DNA of 64,000 nucleotides from assembly GCA_023391635.1 (NCBI GenBank), contig JAEWAQ010000083.1, positions 12,938-76,937 of the forward strand, written 5' to 3'. Below the pieces are notes generated by a model. The model made no database searches. It saw only the letters and a list, made by a program, of their open reading frames with translations, and was not told where the DNA came from. A program made the translations under genes and the position numbers. This document shows, in pieces, positions 16,091-25,260 of the stretch (positions are counted from its first letter, which is position 1; each line of letters opens with the position of its first letter). Source of the stretch: Bacillota bacterium (GTDB taxonomy: Bacteria; Bacillota; Bacilli; Paenibacillales; Paenibacillaceae).

Positions 16091-17065
16091 TCATTTGACC
16101 GTCACGATCGTCGATTCGCCCATCGCCTCGATCTTCCATTCGCCAGTGTGGTCAAACGTAAGTGTACCTTGATATTGGGTAATCGGCTTCAACGTGCTTC
16201 CGTCTATAAATTCTCCCACCTTTCGGAAGGTGAGCAGACGCGTCTGTCGTTTGTCGATCATGGAGGCAACCTTGACGTCCATCGTATCCGCAAGGTTGCC
16301 TCCGGTCACGATCAAGCTCGCCTCGGTGTCTCCGACAACGGCGTCGTCTTTGGAAACGAGAAACCGGACCGAGTCGGTTTGGATGTAAACATCCTTAACC
16401 GGTACGTTGATCTGCCCGTACAATTCTCCGTCAATGACAACGTCAACCCGCCACATACCTTTGCTCGGGAAGGGATGGAAGCTCGTCAACCCGTGCGCGT
16501 CCGCGCCATAGATCGGACCTTGCAGCCCCGTCTTGTCCAGCTCGAAACGCTCCCCGGTATCCAAGTTCACGGCGGTTGCCACAAGCTGCTTCAAATTGCG
16601 ATCCTTGCTGGCGGAATCGTCCCACACATACCAAAATATTTTCGCGACGGTTTCCCTGGATTGTGCCACCATATCGTAATTTTCCGAATAACCGATCTTG
16701 CCCTCGATGCCGCGCAGCCGGTCGGGATACACGACGCGGCCATCCTGGCCGAGCAGATCGAATTTCGGACTCGGATTCCACACATGTACCGGTCTGGCGG
16801 GCGTCAGGTGAAACCAGTGAGCCAGCGCTCGCTCCGTTTCCGTCGCCAGCTTCGGAATTTGCAGAATCGCCAGCAAGCAAGCCGCAATGACCAGATAAAC
16901 CGCGGCAGCGCGCCAGCCTCTCCGTCGGGATTTGCTGCTCTCCTCCGCAATGGCGGCTTGTCGCAGCTTTTCCAGCATTCTGCTTGCGGACTGTCGATTC
17001 AGATCGCTTCTCGGAAATCTCCTGATCGTATCGATCCACTCATCCTTCGTCCGAGGCAAGGTCAA
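16091..17065 (-). CDS. DUF4871-like membrane protein, likely ECF sigma partner
   Basis: The product has 324 residues. A basic cytoplasmic segment (1-50) is followed by one transmembrane helix (about 52-70) and an extracytoplasmic domain. That domain contains FWYVWDDS, TGERFELDKTGLQGPIYGADAH and FPSKGMWRVDVVIDGELYGQ, which resemble the DUF4871/YhfM group. The gene overlaps the end of the ECF sigma gene by 26 bp, the usual arrangement of a sigma factor with its membrane-bound regulator. An anti-sigma role is inferred from this position only; no zinc-binding anti-sigma motif is seen. The start is a TTG at 17065 or 17059, near a GGGGG site. Confidence 0.65.
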   Translation of the reverse strand: MTLPRTKDEWIDTIRRFPRSDLNRQSASRMLEKLRQAAIAEESSKSRRRGWRAAAVYLVIAACLLAILQIPKLATETERALAHWFHLTPARPVHVWNPSPKFDLLGQDGRVVYPDRLRGIEGKIGYSENYDMVAQSRETVAKIFWYVWDDSASKDRNLKQLVATAVNLDTGERFELDKTGLQGPIYGADAHGLTSFHPFPSKGMWRVDVVIDGELYGQINVPVKDVYIQTDSVRFLVSKDDAVVGDTEASLIVTGGNLADTMDVKVASMIDKRQTRLLTFRKVGEFIDGSTLKPITQYQGTLTFDHTGEWKIEAMGESTIVTVK

Positions 17066-17573
17066 ATCCCCCTTCCTGTTTCGCGTACAGATCCCGCAGT
17101 TTTCGAAGCGATCGATGCAGCGTCACGTTGACCCTCACTTTGGACCATTTCAGCAACTCAGCTGTCTCCTCGACCGTGAATTCTTGCAGGATCCGCAGCA
17201 GCAAGACGTCACGATAGCTCCGCTTCAGCTTCCGGATCAGACGGTAAGCCGTCCGAAGCTCTTCCTGCTGCAGGAAAATCTCGTCAAGCTCCGTACGATT
17301 CGGTTCCGGCGCATCTTTCGCTAATCGGCTGAACAACTGACGCCGGGCCGATTCCTTCCTTTCATGGTCGATCGCCACGTGCCGGGCGATGGAAAACAGC
17401 CATGTCCGCGGATTCGCTCTGCCCTCGTACCGGTCGATCCCCCGTAATGCTTTCAGGAATACTTCCTGCACCAGATCTTCCACGTTTGCATGGCCGACAT
17501 AGTAGACGAGAAAATGGTGAACGTCCGAGCCGTGGGCGTGAAACCATTGCTCGATTCTCATGTAGGATTGCAT
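17040..17573 (-). CDS. ECF-type RNA polymerase sigma factor
   Basis: The product has 177 residues from the ATG at 17573, which has GAGGGGAGG upstream; longer in-frame starts run into the upstream terminator. The region 2 core is ANVEDLVQEVFLKALRGI, followed by NPRTWLFSIARHVAIDH. Region 4 is YRDVLLLRILQEFTVEETAELL with a WSKVRVNVTLHRSLRKL recognition helix. It has no regions 1 or 3, as expected for ECF factors. It is co-transcribed with the DUF4871-like membrane protein, its probable regulator. The signal it answers is not evident. Confidence 0.92.
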   Translation of the reverse strand: MQSYMRIEQWFHAHGSDVHHFLVYYVGHANVEDLVQEVFLKALRGIDRYEGRANPRTWLFSIARHVAIDHERKESARRQLFSRLAKDAPEPNRTELDEIFLQQEELRTAYRLIRKLKRSYRDVLLLRILQEFTVEETAELLKWSKVRVNVTLHRSLRKLRDLYAKQEGGFDLASDEG

Positions 17574-17661
17574 CCATTCACCCTCCCCTCTGGCCGATTG
17601 CTTAATTAGACGGCTGATCAACAAATGAATTACAGTTTCCCAAACATTCTTCGCAAACGCG

Positions 17662-17700
17662 AAAAAACCTTCCGAGCATCCAGGATGCAAACGGAAGGTT
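17662..17700 (-). terminator. Terminator of the ABC-2 exporter operon
   Basis: On the leftward strand AACCTTCCG pairs with CGGAAGGTT (17692-17700 with 17666-17674), with a small inner hairpin and six T residues. Confidence 0.88.
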
Positions 17701-17733
17701 ACCAGCCGAAAATTACGGAAATTAGGATCGGGT

Positions 17734-18882
17734 CTACCGAATTTCCACTTTCGAACGCCGGTACAGGATCGCTCCAAGCAGGTACGCCCCCGCGCCCCAG
17801 GCCGCCATGATGCCGATATCGATCCAGTAATCCGAAGTCGCGAGCCCGGTGCCGTACACCATGCCGTCCCGCAAACCTTCCACGAAGTACGTAAGCGGAA
17901 GAATGTGCGCGACGGGCTGCAGCCAGTCCGGCATGCTGCTGATCGGGAAGAAGATGCCGGAGATGAACATCATCAGGAAGCTGGCGATATTCGCGACGCC
18001 CATGTACGCTTCCATCGTCTTGCTGAACGAAGAGAACAGATAGCCGAGCGCGTTGAAGGCCAGGCTGCCGACGAAGAAGGCGATGAGCAGCGTCGGAACG
18101 TCGATGTGTAAATTGGCTCCGAACCCGAGCACGCCGATTACGGCCAGGCAGACGATCTGGAATACGCCGAGCAGGAACCGCACGAGCATGCTGGACAAGC
18201 CCATCAGCCCCATCTTGACCGGCGTCATGCGCAGCCGCTTGAGCAAGCCTTTGCGCCGGATTTCCACCAGGTCGACCATCCCGAACAACCCGCCCTGCGC
18301 CAGCGCGAGCGCGATCATGCCGGTCATCAGGAAGTCCACGTTGCTGAGATCCTCGCTGCCCGACGTCACGGAGCTCATCTCCAGCCGGAACGCCGGCTGA
18401 GCGACGCCCGCCGCCGCCAGATTCGCCTGGGCGACGACCTGGTCCAGGATGCTGCGCAGCGCCTGGGATGTGGCGTTCGTCTCATTCTCCGTGTTGACGA
18501 CCAGCTTCAATGGCTCCGCATCAGGCGAGTCCCCGCTCTCGGGAAGCACGATGACGCCGTCGACGTCCTTGTCTTTGATCCAGGCGTCTGCCTGCTCGGC
18601 GGATACCGGCTCAGCCGACTTCCACTCCAGCACCGGAATTTGCTTCAGCATGTTCAGCATGATCGCACCATTTTCCAGATCGTCGGACACGCTGGCCGCA
18701 GGCCCGACAACCGCAACTTTCGCTTTGAAATCGCTGCCGCCCCCGCCGCCTCCGAAAATGACCATGAATATCGACATCAGAATGATCGGAAAAAATATAT
18801 TCCAGAACCACACCTGCTTCTCGCGGAACATCATCTTGATATTCGCGCCGAACAGCTTGCGGAATTGCTTGCCGTAATCCAC
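17734..18882 (-). CDS. ABC-2-type exporter permease
   Basis: The product has about 382 residues. GTG at 18882 (VDYGKQF) is chosen as start because GGAGGG lies just upstream and it begins right after the ATPase stop. One N-terminal helix (about 25-45, WNIFFPIILMSIFMVIFGG) precedes a large extracellular domain, and five to six C-terminal helices lie between about 195 and 370, the YhgE/LinJ-like ABC-2 layout. FVEGLRDGMVYG near the end of the membrane domain is typical of drug or lipid exporters. It pairs with the ATPase gene directly upstream. Confidence 0.88.
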   Translation of the reverse strand: MDYGKQFRKLFGANIKMMFREKQVWFWNIFFPIILMSIFMVIFGGGGGGSDFKAKVAVVGPAASVSDDLENGAIMLNMLKQIPVLEWKSAEPVSAEQADAWIKDKDVDGVIVLPESGDSPDAEPLKLVVNTENETNATSQALRSILDQVVAQANLAAAGVAQPAFRLEMSSVTSGSEDLSNVDFLMTGMIALALAQGGLFGMVDLVEIRRKGLLKRLRMTPVKMGLMGLSSMLVRFLLGVFQIVCLAVIGVLGFGANLHIDVPTLLIAFFVGSLAFNALGYLFSSFSKTMEAYMGVANIASFLMMFISGIFFPISSMPDWLQPVAHILPLTYFVEGLRDGMVYGTGLATSDYWIDIGIMAAWGAGAYLLGAILYRRSKVEIR

Positions 18883-18883
18883 G

Positions 18884-19813
18884 TCAGTCCCTCCATTCCT
18901 TGCCGGTAAAGGCGATAAACACATCTTCGAGGCTCATCTCGCGAATCGATACCTGTTCGACGCGGAACGCCCTGTCCTTCGTAAATCCGAACAAGCTGTA
19001 CAGCGTATCTTCCGGGCGGGTCGACCACAACGTCAGCAAGGCGCCGTCACGCTGCGTGCGCGTGACCGCATCTTGATCCCGCATCATCGCCTCCGTCATC
19101 GCGGCCGCCTCTTCCCCGTCCGCGAACGACAGCCGAACCTCCCGCTCCTTCGTCAGCCGGTCGATCAGCGCGGCAGGCGTGTCCAACGTCACCACGCGCC
19201 CCTGGTCCACGATGCACACGCGATCGCTCAATTTTTCCGCCTCTTCCATGTAGTGCGTCGTCAGAATCGTCGTTTTGCCGAGCGCCTTCAAATTCAGCAC
19301 GATGTCCCAGATGTGGCGTCTGGCTTGCGGGTCGAGACCCGTCGTCGGTTCATCCAGGAAAATGATGTCCGGATCGTTGATCATGCCCAGACCGATCGCG
19401 AGCCGCTGCCGCTGACCGCCCGACAACGATTTGACGCGCTTGTTCCGATGGTCGTTCAGATTGATCATGCCGAGCACTTCGGCGATCGTTCTGGATTTCG
19501 GATAGAAGGAGGCGAACAGATCCAGGTTCTCCTCCACGGTCAACAAATCGTACATCGCGCTCGATTGCGGCTGCACGCCGATGCGATACTTGATCGTCTC
19601 CCCATCCTTGGCCCAAGACAGCCCATCGATGGCAATCGTCCCGCTGTCCGGCGGCTGGAGCCCTTCGATCATTTCCAGCGTCGTCGTCTTGCCGGCTCCG
19701 TTGGGGCCGATAATCGTGAATACTTCGCCCTTCTCGACCGCGAAGCTGATGTCGTCGACCGCGGTGACCGAACCGAAGCGTTTGCGCAGTCCTTTCACTT
19801 CCAATATCGGCAT
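18884..19813 (-). CDS. ABC-2-type exporter ATPase
   Basis: The product has 309 residues. The ATPase core carries Walker A GPNGAGKTT, signature SLSGGQRQRLAIGLGM, Walker B IIFLDEPTTGLDPQARR and an H-loop TTHYMEEAEKL, the set seen in CcmA/DrrA/NatA drug-exporter ATPases. A C-terminal domain of about 80 residues (from LTKEREVRLSF) is the usual accessory region of this group and ends with the SLEDVFIAFTG motif. The ribosome site is GAAGGAGAG. The gene overlaps nothing upstream and is followed directly by its permease. The exported substrate is unknown. Confidence 0.92.
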   Translation of the reverse strand: MPILEVKGLRKRFGSVTAVDDISFAVEKGEVFTIIGPNGAGKTTTLEMIEGLQPPDSGTIAIDGLSWAKDGETIKYRIGVQPQSSAMYDLLTVEENLDLFASFYPKSRTIAEVLGMINLNDHRNKRVKSLSGGQRQRLAIGLGMINDPDIIFLDEPTTGLDPQARRHIWDIVLNLKALGKTTILTTHYMEEAEKLSDRVCIVDQGRVVTLDTPAALIDRLTKEREVRLSFADGEEAAAMTEAMMRDQDAVTRTQRDGALLTLWSTRPEDTLYSLFGFTKDRAFRVEQVSIREMSLEDVFIAFTGKEWRD

Positions 19814-19935
19814 GCTTCTCTCTCCTTCATTTTTCCAACTCTATGGCTCATTGTAACTGCCCCGGCTATCGAAGACGACGGTCTGCGGCACGTTTTTGAC
19901 TCGGTCTTCAGACGGAGGAAAGGGCTTTGCGGGCA

Positions 19936-19972
19936 GAAAAAAACGACAGCCCCATGTTCATGAGCTGCCGTC
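19936..19972 (-). terminator. Terminator of the YvyF-like gene
   Basis: On the leftward strand ACGGCAGC pairs with GCTGTCGT (complement of 19964-19971 and 19943-19950, one G-T pair), followed by seven T residues. Confidence 0.8.
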
Positions 19973-19992
19973 AGTAAGCCGGTAAAACGTTG

Positions 19993-20391
19993 TTACCTTC
20001 TGCTAATATACGCGTTCGCGCCGCGTACGTTTGAGGTACGCTCGCGTTCGAGCGTTGCCGCGATGTCGGAATTGATTCGCGAGGTGCAGTTGACGCACAA
20101 GTGGCCTTTACGCGTTGGCGCCTTGCACAAGTCGCATTGGTCGGCCAAATTGGGGAATTCGACGATTCTGAATTTGCCGCTGCGAATCCACGTGCGGATC
20201 TTCTCTTCCGGGATGGCAGTCGCCTGCGCGGCTTGCGTATTATCGAACAGGCGGTTGCGCAACATCGTCCGTTCGAAAAGCCTGAGCTGGTCGTCCTCTG
20301 CCGCATTGCACGCTGCGCACAAGTTCCGAACGTTTCGCTGGATGATTTTGCCGCAGCCGTCGCACTGGGTAATCGCTAGGTCTATCGACAT
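19993..20391 (-). CDS. YvyF-like zinc-ribbon protein
   Basis: The product has 132 residues and resembles the YvyF/TIGR03826 group of flagellar-region proteins. An N-terminal zinc ribbon is formed by CDGCGK and CAAC. A central MerR-like helix-turn-helix follows (AAQATAIPEEKIRTWIRSGKF), then a second Cys cluster CDLC...CVNC. In related genomes the homologue heads the flgM-flgN-flgK operon; here it stands alone between an ABC exporter and the pyr genes. A role in flagellar regulation therefore cannot be assumed. The ATG at 20391 has GAGGG upstream and a terminator follows. Confidence 0.65.
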   Translation of the reverse strand: MSIDLAITQCDGCGKIIQRNVRNLCAACNAAEDDQLRLFERTMLRNRLFDNTQAAQATAIPEEKIRTWIRSGKFRIVEFPNLADQCDLCKAPTRKGHLCVNCTSRINSDIAATLERERTSNVRGANAYISRR

Positions 20392-20510
20392 ATGTACAGC
20401 CCTCGTCTCACTGGTTCATATGTCTCAATATTAGCACGAGGATGCAGTCAAATCCACCCTAATTTCTTACAATTCGACATAACTTTAGGTTTGCAGTCGC
20501 AAATAAAACG

Positions 20511-21182
20511 TTACTTTCCGAATGACTCGGGATTTTCACGCCAGGACTGGAGTAATGCAACGTCTTCCACTCTAATTTTCCCTTGCGCCAGAGCGACGTC
20601 GATGAGCGCCGAATAGTTCGACAGCGTGGAAAGCGGAATTCCTTCAGCTTCGAAATTGGCTGCGGCGGCGGCAAATTGGTACGTGAAAATCGCCGTCACG
20701 CCAAGCACCGTGCAGCCGGCTTCCCGTACGGCGACCGCGGCCTTCAGCGAGCTGCCGCCGGTCGAGATCAGGTCCTCGATCAGAACGATCTTCTGCCCCG
20801 GCACGCAATGCCCTTCTATCTGGTTCGTCTTGCCATGTCCTTTGGCCTTGTCGCGCACGTAGAGCATGGGCAGATTCAGCTTCTGCGCCACCCAGGCGGC
20901 GTGCGGGATGCCGCCTGTCGCGATGCCGGCGACGGCTTCGCAATCGGGGTGCAGAGTGCGGATCAGCGCAGCGAATCCTTCCGCGATCCGATCGCGTACG
21001 GCCGGATAGCTCATCGTCAGCCGGTTGTCGCAATAAATCGGCGATTTCCAACCGCTCGACCAAGTGAACGGCTCCTGCGGGCGCAAGCTGACGGCGCCGA
21101 TCGACAGCAAGCTTTCCGCGATTTGGCTGGATAAAGCGTTCGGTTCTTGGCTGTTCCCATTCGAATGTGAAGCCGTGCTCAT
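20511..21182 (-). CDS. pyrE: Orotate phosphoribosyltransferase
   Basis: The product has 223 residues and converts orotate and PRPP to OMP. The PRPP-binding motif IVLIEDLISTGGSS is near residue 130, and KGHGKTNQIEG is the flexible catalytic loop. SSGWKSPIYCDNR near residue 40 is the usual N-terminal signature. The ATG at 21182 overlaps the pyrF stop as ATGA, which favours translational coupling; the longer frame upstream lies within pyrF. It is the last gene of the pyr operon. No clear strong terminator is seen after it. Confidence 0.95.
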   Translation of the reverse strand: MSTASHSNGNSQEPNALSSQIAESLLSIGAVSLRPQEPFTWSSGWKSPIYCDNRLTMSYPAVRDRIAEGFAALIRTLHPDCEAVAGIATGGIPHAAWVAQKLNLPMLYVRDKAKGHGKTNQIEGHCVPGQKIVLIEDLISTGGSSLKAAVAVREAGCTVLGVTAIFTYQFAAAAANFEAEGIPLSTLSNYSALIDVALAQGKIRVEDVALLQSWRENPESFGK

Positions 21183-21937
21183 GATTCGGTCATCTCCTTC
21201 AGTATCGTATCGAGTGCCTGTGCGGGGTCCGCAGCTGCCGTGATCGGACGGCCGATAACGAGATAATCGGTGCCGTCCCGCACGGCTTCCTTCGGCGTAC
21301 GGACGCGGCTCTGATCTCCGACGTCCGCGCCGCGCGGGCGAATGCCGGGCGTAACCGTCACGAAACCGGCGCCGCAAGCCGCCTTGACCGCGCCGACTTC
21401 CAGCGGCGAAGCGACGACGCCGTGCAGGCCGGCATCCCGCGCTAGCCTTGCATAACGAACGACTGCGTCCTGGACGGGGCCGACGATGCCGATCTCCTCG
21501 TTCAGCACAGCCTGGCTTGTGCTGGTCAGCTGCGTCACGGCGATAACGAGCGGCGCCTGCTCCGGTGAGCCTGCTGCGGCGGCTTCACCCGCTTCGATCG
21601 CGTCGCGAACGCCGTCCATCGCGGCGGCCATCATCGCCTGCCCTCCCGCGGCGTGCACGTTGAACAGGTCAACGCCCAACCTGGCAATGCTGCGCGCGCC
21701 GCCGCGCACCGTGTTCGGGATATCGTGCATTTTCAGATCGAGGAATACCCGAAAGCCTCTCGATTTCAATTCCCGTACGACGCCAGGGCCGGCCGCGTAG
21801 AACAACTCCATGCCGACCTTCATCCAGCAGCCTGCGCCTTGCAGCTGCGACGCCAGCCGCAGGGCGGCTTCGGCGTCCGGCTTGTCCAGCGCGACCATCA
21901 CTTTGGCCGCCGCTTCCCGGATCGTTAATGCCGTCAT
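21179..21937 (-). CDS. pyrF: Orotidine 5'-phosphate decarboxylase
   Basis: The product has 252 residues and decarboxylates OMP to UMP. The signature VFLDLKMHDIPNTV contains the catalytic Asp-Lys-x-x-Asp array. VTPGIRPRGADVGDQSRV and YLVIGRPIT form the phosphate-binding end of the barrel. The ATG at 21937 has GGAGGAGG upstream; an upstream in-frame extension is not family-like. The gene lies 98 bp after carB. No pyrK or pyrD lies between carB and pyrF, unlike Bacillus, so dihydroorotate dehydrogenase must be encoded elsewhere. Confidence 0.96.
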   Translation of the reverse strand: MTALTIREAAAKVMVALDKPDAEAALRLASQLQGAGCWMKVGMELFYAAGPGVVRELKSRGFRVFLDLKMHDIPNTVRGGARSIARLGVDLFNVHAAGGQAMMAAAMDGVRDAIEAGEAAAAGSPEQAPLVIAVTQLTSTSQAVLNEEIGIVGPVQDAVVRYARLARDAGLHGVVASPLEVGAVKAACGAGFVTVTPGIRPRGADVGDQSRVRTPKEAVRDGTDYLVIGRPITAAADPAQALDTILKEMTES

Positions 21938-22035
21938 CCCAGATCGCCTCCTCCGCTTGTTGTGCCTACAAGGAAGCCCGATCCGTCGCCGCATCACTAG
22001 CAGCGGTTCAAGACCGGGCGCCTCGCGCAAATCGA

Positions 22036-25000
22036 TTATGCTTCCTGGAACGCAGGCATCGGCATGCTAGAGAAGCGCAGAGCTTGCAGCATGTTCAGCA
22101 GCGCGCTGACTGTATCCAGAGAGGTCAGACACACGACTCCGTTCTCCACCGCTTCGCGGCGAATCCGGAAGCCGTCGCGCTCCGGCGTTTTGCCCTTCGT
22201 CAACGTATTGACGACGAACTGTGCCTGTCCCGTGCGGATCAGGTCGAGAATATTCGGCGCGCCTTCGGACAGCTTGTTGACGCGGCGGACCTTAAGCCCG
22301 GCCGCTTCCAGCGCGTCCGCCGTCCCGCCGGTGGCGATCAGCTTGTAACCAAGGCGGTAGAAGCCTTCGAGAATGCCGATCGCTTCTTCCTTGTCCTTGT
22401 CGGCGATTGTGGCGACGATCGCGCCGGACTGCGGAATCTTCATGCCGGAGCCGATCAATCCTTTGTACAGCGCCTTGGCATAATGCGTATCGCGACCCAT
22501 CACTTCGCCCGTCGACTTCATCTCCGGCGTCAGCGTCGGGTCGACGCGGCGCAGCTTGGCGAAGGAGAACACCGGCACCTTGACGGATACGTACTTGTCT
22601 TCCGGCCACAGCCCTTCGGAATAGCCCAGATCCTTCAGCCTCTTGCCCAGAATCGCCTGCGTGGCCAGATTCGCCATCGGCACGCTCGTAACTTTCGAGA
22701 GGAACGGCACCGTCCGCGAGGACCGCGGATTCACTTCGATCACATACACGTCGTCCTGCCAGACGACGAACTGTATGTTGACCAGACCGATCGTCTTCAG
22801 CTCTTTGGCGATCCGGATCGTGATGTCGATCGCCTGCTGCTTGACCGATTCGGACAGCGTCTGCGGCGGATACACCGCGATCGAGTCGCCGGAGTGAACG
22901 CCTGCGCGCTCCACGTGCTCCATGATGCCCGGAATGAGCACCGTTTCGCCGTCGCAAATCGCGTCGACTTCGATCTCTTTACCCAGCATATAGCGGTCGA
23001 TCAACACCGGATGCTCGGGATTGATCTTCACCGCTTCCTTCATATAAGCCAGCAGTTCCTCATCGGAGTAGACGATTTCCATCGCCCGGCCGCCAAGTAC
23101 GTAGGAAGGACGAACGAGTACCGGGTAACCGAGCTCCTGTGCTGTGCCGACCGCCTCGTCCACCGAGATGACCGTGCTGCCCTTCGGCTGCGGGATGCTC
23201 AGCTTGCGCAGCAGCGCTTCGAACTTTTTGCGGTCTTCGGCTTCGTCGATGCTGGCCAGCGATGTTCCGAGAATGTTGACCCCGGCGCGCGCCAGCGGCG
23301 CCGCCAGATTGATCGCGGTCTGTCCGCCGAATTGCACGATGACCCCGATCGGCTGCTCCTGCTCGATGACGTTCATGACGTCTTCGAAGAACAGCGGCTC
23401 GAAGTAGAGGCGGTCGGACGTATTGAAGTCCGTCGATACCGTCTCCGGGTTGTTGTTGATAATGACCGCTTCATATCCGGCATTGCGGATCGCCCAGACG
23501 GCGTGCACGGTCGAGTAGTCGAACTCGATCCCTTGGCCGATCCGGATCGGACCGGAGCCGAGCACGACGATTTTCTGCTTGTCGGAAGGCAGCACTTCAT
23601 TCTCGGTTTCGTAAGTCGAGTAGTAATACGGCGTCGTCGCCTCGAACTCGGCCGCGCACGTGTCCACCATTTTGTAGACGGGCTTCAGCCCTTGCTCGAG
23701 CCGGTAAGCGCGAATGTCGTTCTCTTTCGTCATCGCGGCACTGGCGCCTTGACCCTCTTGGCGCAGCTCCGCGATCGCGCGGTCGGTGAAGCCGTAGCGC
23801 TTGGCCGCCCGCAACGTTTCGGGTGTCAGGCCGGGCTCGCGGCGAATGACGTCCTCGAAGCTGACGAGGCGCTCCAGCTTGTCGAGGAACCACCAGTCGA
23901 TGCTGGTGATGTCCTGAATTCGTTGCAGCGCCCAGCCGCGCCGGAACGCTTCGGCGACGAGGAACAGCCGCTCGTCGTCCGCCTTGCCCAGCCGCTGCGC
24001 CAGCGCGTCGTCGTCCAACTCGTGCGCATCTTTGAGCAGCAAGCGGTGCGCGCCGATTTCCAGCGAGCGGACCGCCTTCTGAATCGACTCTTCGAACGTG
24101 CGGCCGATCGCCATCACTTCGCCCGTCGCCTTCATCTGCGTGCCGAGCTTACGGTTCGCGGACGTGAATTTATCGAATGGCCAACGCGGGATCTTCGTCA
24201 CGATATAGTCGAGCGTCGGCTCGAAACAGGCATAGGTTTGTCCCGTTACCGGGTTGACAATCTCGTCGAGCGTGTAGCCGATTGCGATCTTGGCCGCCAT
24301 CTTGGCGATCGGGTAGCCCGTCGCCTTGGAAGCGAGCGCCGACGAACGGCTGACGCGCGGATTCACTTCGATGACATAGTATTGATAGCTGAACGGATCC
24401 AGCGCGAATTGCACGTTGCAGCCGCCCTCGATGTTCAAAGCGCGAATGATCTTGAGCGACGCCGAGCGGAGCAGCTGATACTCGCGGTCGGACAGCGTCT
24501 GGCTTGGCGCCACGACGATGCTGTCGCCGGTATGCACGCCGACCGGGTCGACGTTCTCCATGTTGCAGACGACGATGCAGTTATCGTTCGCGTCGCGCAT
24601 CACTTCATATTCGATTTCCTTCATGCCGGCGATCGACTTCTCGATCAAGCATTGGCCGATCGGGCTGTAGCGGATGCCGCTGTCCACGATCTCGCGCAGC
24701 TCTTCTTCGCTGCCGGCGATGCCGCCGCCGGTACCGCCCAGCGTGTACGCCGGACGCACGATGACGGGATAACCGATCTGGTTCGCGAAATCGACAGCAT
24801 CCTGCACGGTGGTCACGATTTCGCTCTCCGGCACCGGCTGGTCCAGCTCACGCATCAAGCTGCGGAACAGGTCGCGGTCTTCCGCGCGCTCGATCGCCGA
24901 CAGCTGCGTGCCGAGCAATTTCACATTCTCCTGTTCCAGAACGCCTGCTTTGGCCAACTCGACCGCCATATTCAGGCCGGTCTGTCCGCCGAGCGTCGGC

Positions 25001-25260
25001 AGCAGCCCGTCCGGGCGCTCCTGGCGAATGATTTGCGACACGAATTCCAGGTTGATCGGTTCGATATACACTTTGTCCGCCATGTTCGTATCCGTCATGA
25101 TCGTGGCGGGATTGCTGTTGATCAGGACGACTTCCATGCCTTCTTCCCGCAGCGCCTCGCAAGCCTGCGTGCCAGCATAGTCGAATTCCGCCGCCTGGCC
25201 GATGACGATCGGACCGGAGCCGATGACGAGAATTTTTTTGAGGTCTTTATTTTTGGGCAT
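22036..25260 (-). CDS. carB: Carbamoyl-phosphate synthase large subunit
   Basis: The product has 1074 residues, full length for the family. Two ATP-grasp halves are seen: the first has PVIVRPAYTLGGTGGG near residue 166, and the second has PVLVRPSYVLGGRAM near 700. The C-terminal allosteric domain (from about 940, KIPQSGAIVATIADKD) would bind UMP or ornithine. It makes carbamoyl phosphate from bicarbonate and ammonia delivered by CarA. It overlaps the end of carA by 14 bp and has GAGGAG upstream. The operon position makes it the pyrimidine-regulated synthase. Confidence 0.97.
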   Translation of the reverse strand: MPKNKDLKKILVIGSGPIVIGQAAEFDYAGTQACEALREEGMEVVLINSNPATIMTDTNMADKVYIEPINLEFVSQIIRQERPDGLLPTLGGQTGLNMAVELAKAGVLEQENVKLLGTQLSAIERAEDRDLFRSLMRELDQPVPESEIVTTVQDAVDFANQIGYPVIVRPAYTLGGTGGGIAGSEEELREIVDSGIRYSPIGQCLIEKSIAGMKEIEYEVMRDANDNCIVVCNMENVDPVGVHTGDSIVVAPSQTLSDREYQLLRSASLKIIRALNIEGGCNVQFALDPFSYQYYVIEVNPRVSRSSALASKATGYPIAKMAAKIAIGYTLDEIVNPVTGQTYACFEPTLDYIVTKIPRWPFDKFTSANRKLGTQMKATGEVMAIGRTFEESIQKAVRSLEIGAHRLLLKDAHELDDDALAQRLGKADDERLFLVAEAFRRGWALQRIQDITSIDWWFLDKLERLVSFEDVIRREPGLTPETLRAAKRYGFTDRAIAELRQEGQGASAAMTKENDIRAYRLEQGLKPVYKMVDTCAAEFEATTPYYYSTYETENEVLPSDKQKIVVLGSGPIRIGQGIEFDYSTVHAVWAIRNAGYEAVIINNNPETVSTDFNTSDRLYFEPLFFEDVMNVIEQEQPIGVIVQFGGQTAINLAAPLARAGVNILGTSLASIDEAEDRKKFEALLRKLSIPQPKGSTVISVDEAVGTAQELGYPVLVRPSYVLGGRAMEIVYSDEELLAYMKEAVKINPEHPVLIDRYMLGKEIEVDAICDGETVLIPGIMEHVERAGVHSGDSIAVYPPQTLSESVKQQAIDITIRIAKELKTIGLVNIQFVVWQDDVYVIEVNPRSSRTVPFLSKVTSVPMANLATQAILGKRLKDLGYSEGLWPEDKYVSVKVPVFSFAKLRRVDPTLTPEMKSTGEVMGRDTHYAKALYKGLIGSGMKIPQSGAIVATIADKDKEEAIGILEGFYRLGYKLIATGGTADALEAAGLKVRRVNKLSEGAPNILDLIRTGQAQFVVNTLTKGKTPERDGFRIRREAVENGVVCLTSLDTVSALLNMLQALRFSSMPMPAFQEA

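Noticed and set aside
17573..17640. An ECF autopromoter (GGAAAC...CGTC) before the sigma gene
   Set aside because: The spacing between the two boxes is about 22 bp, too long for ECF promoters.
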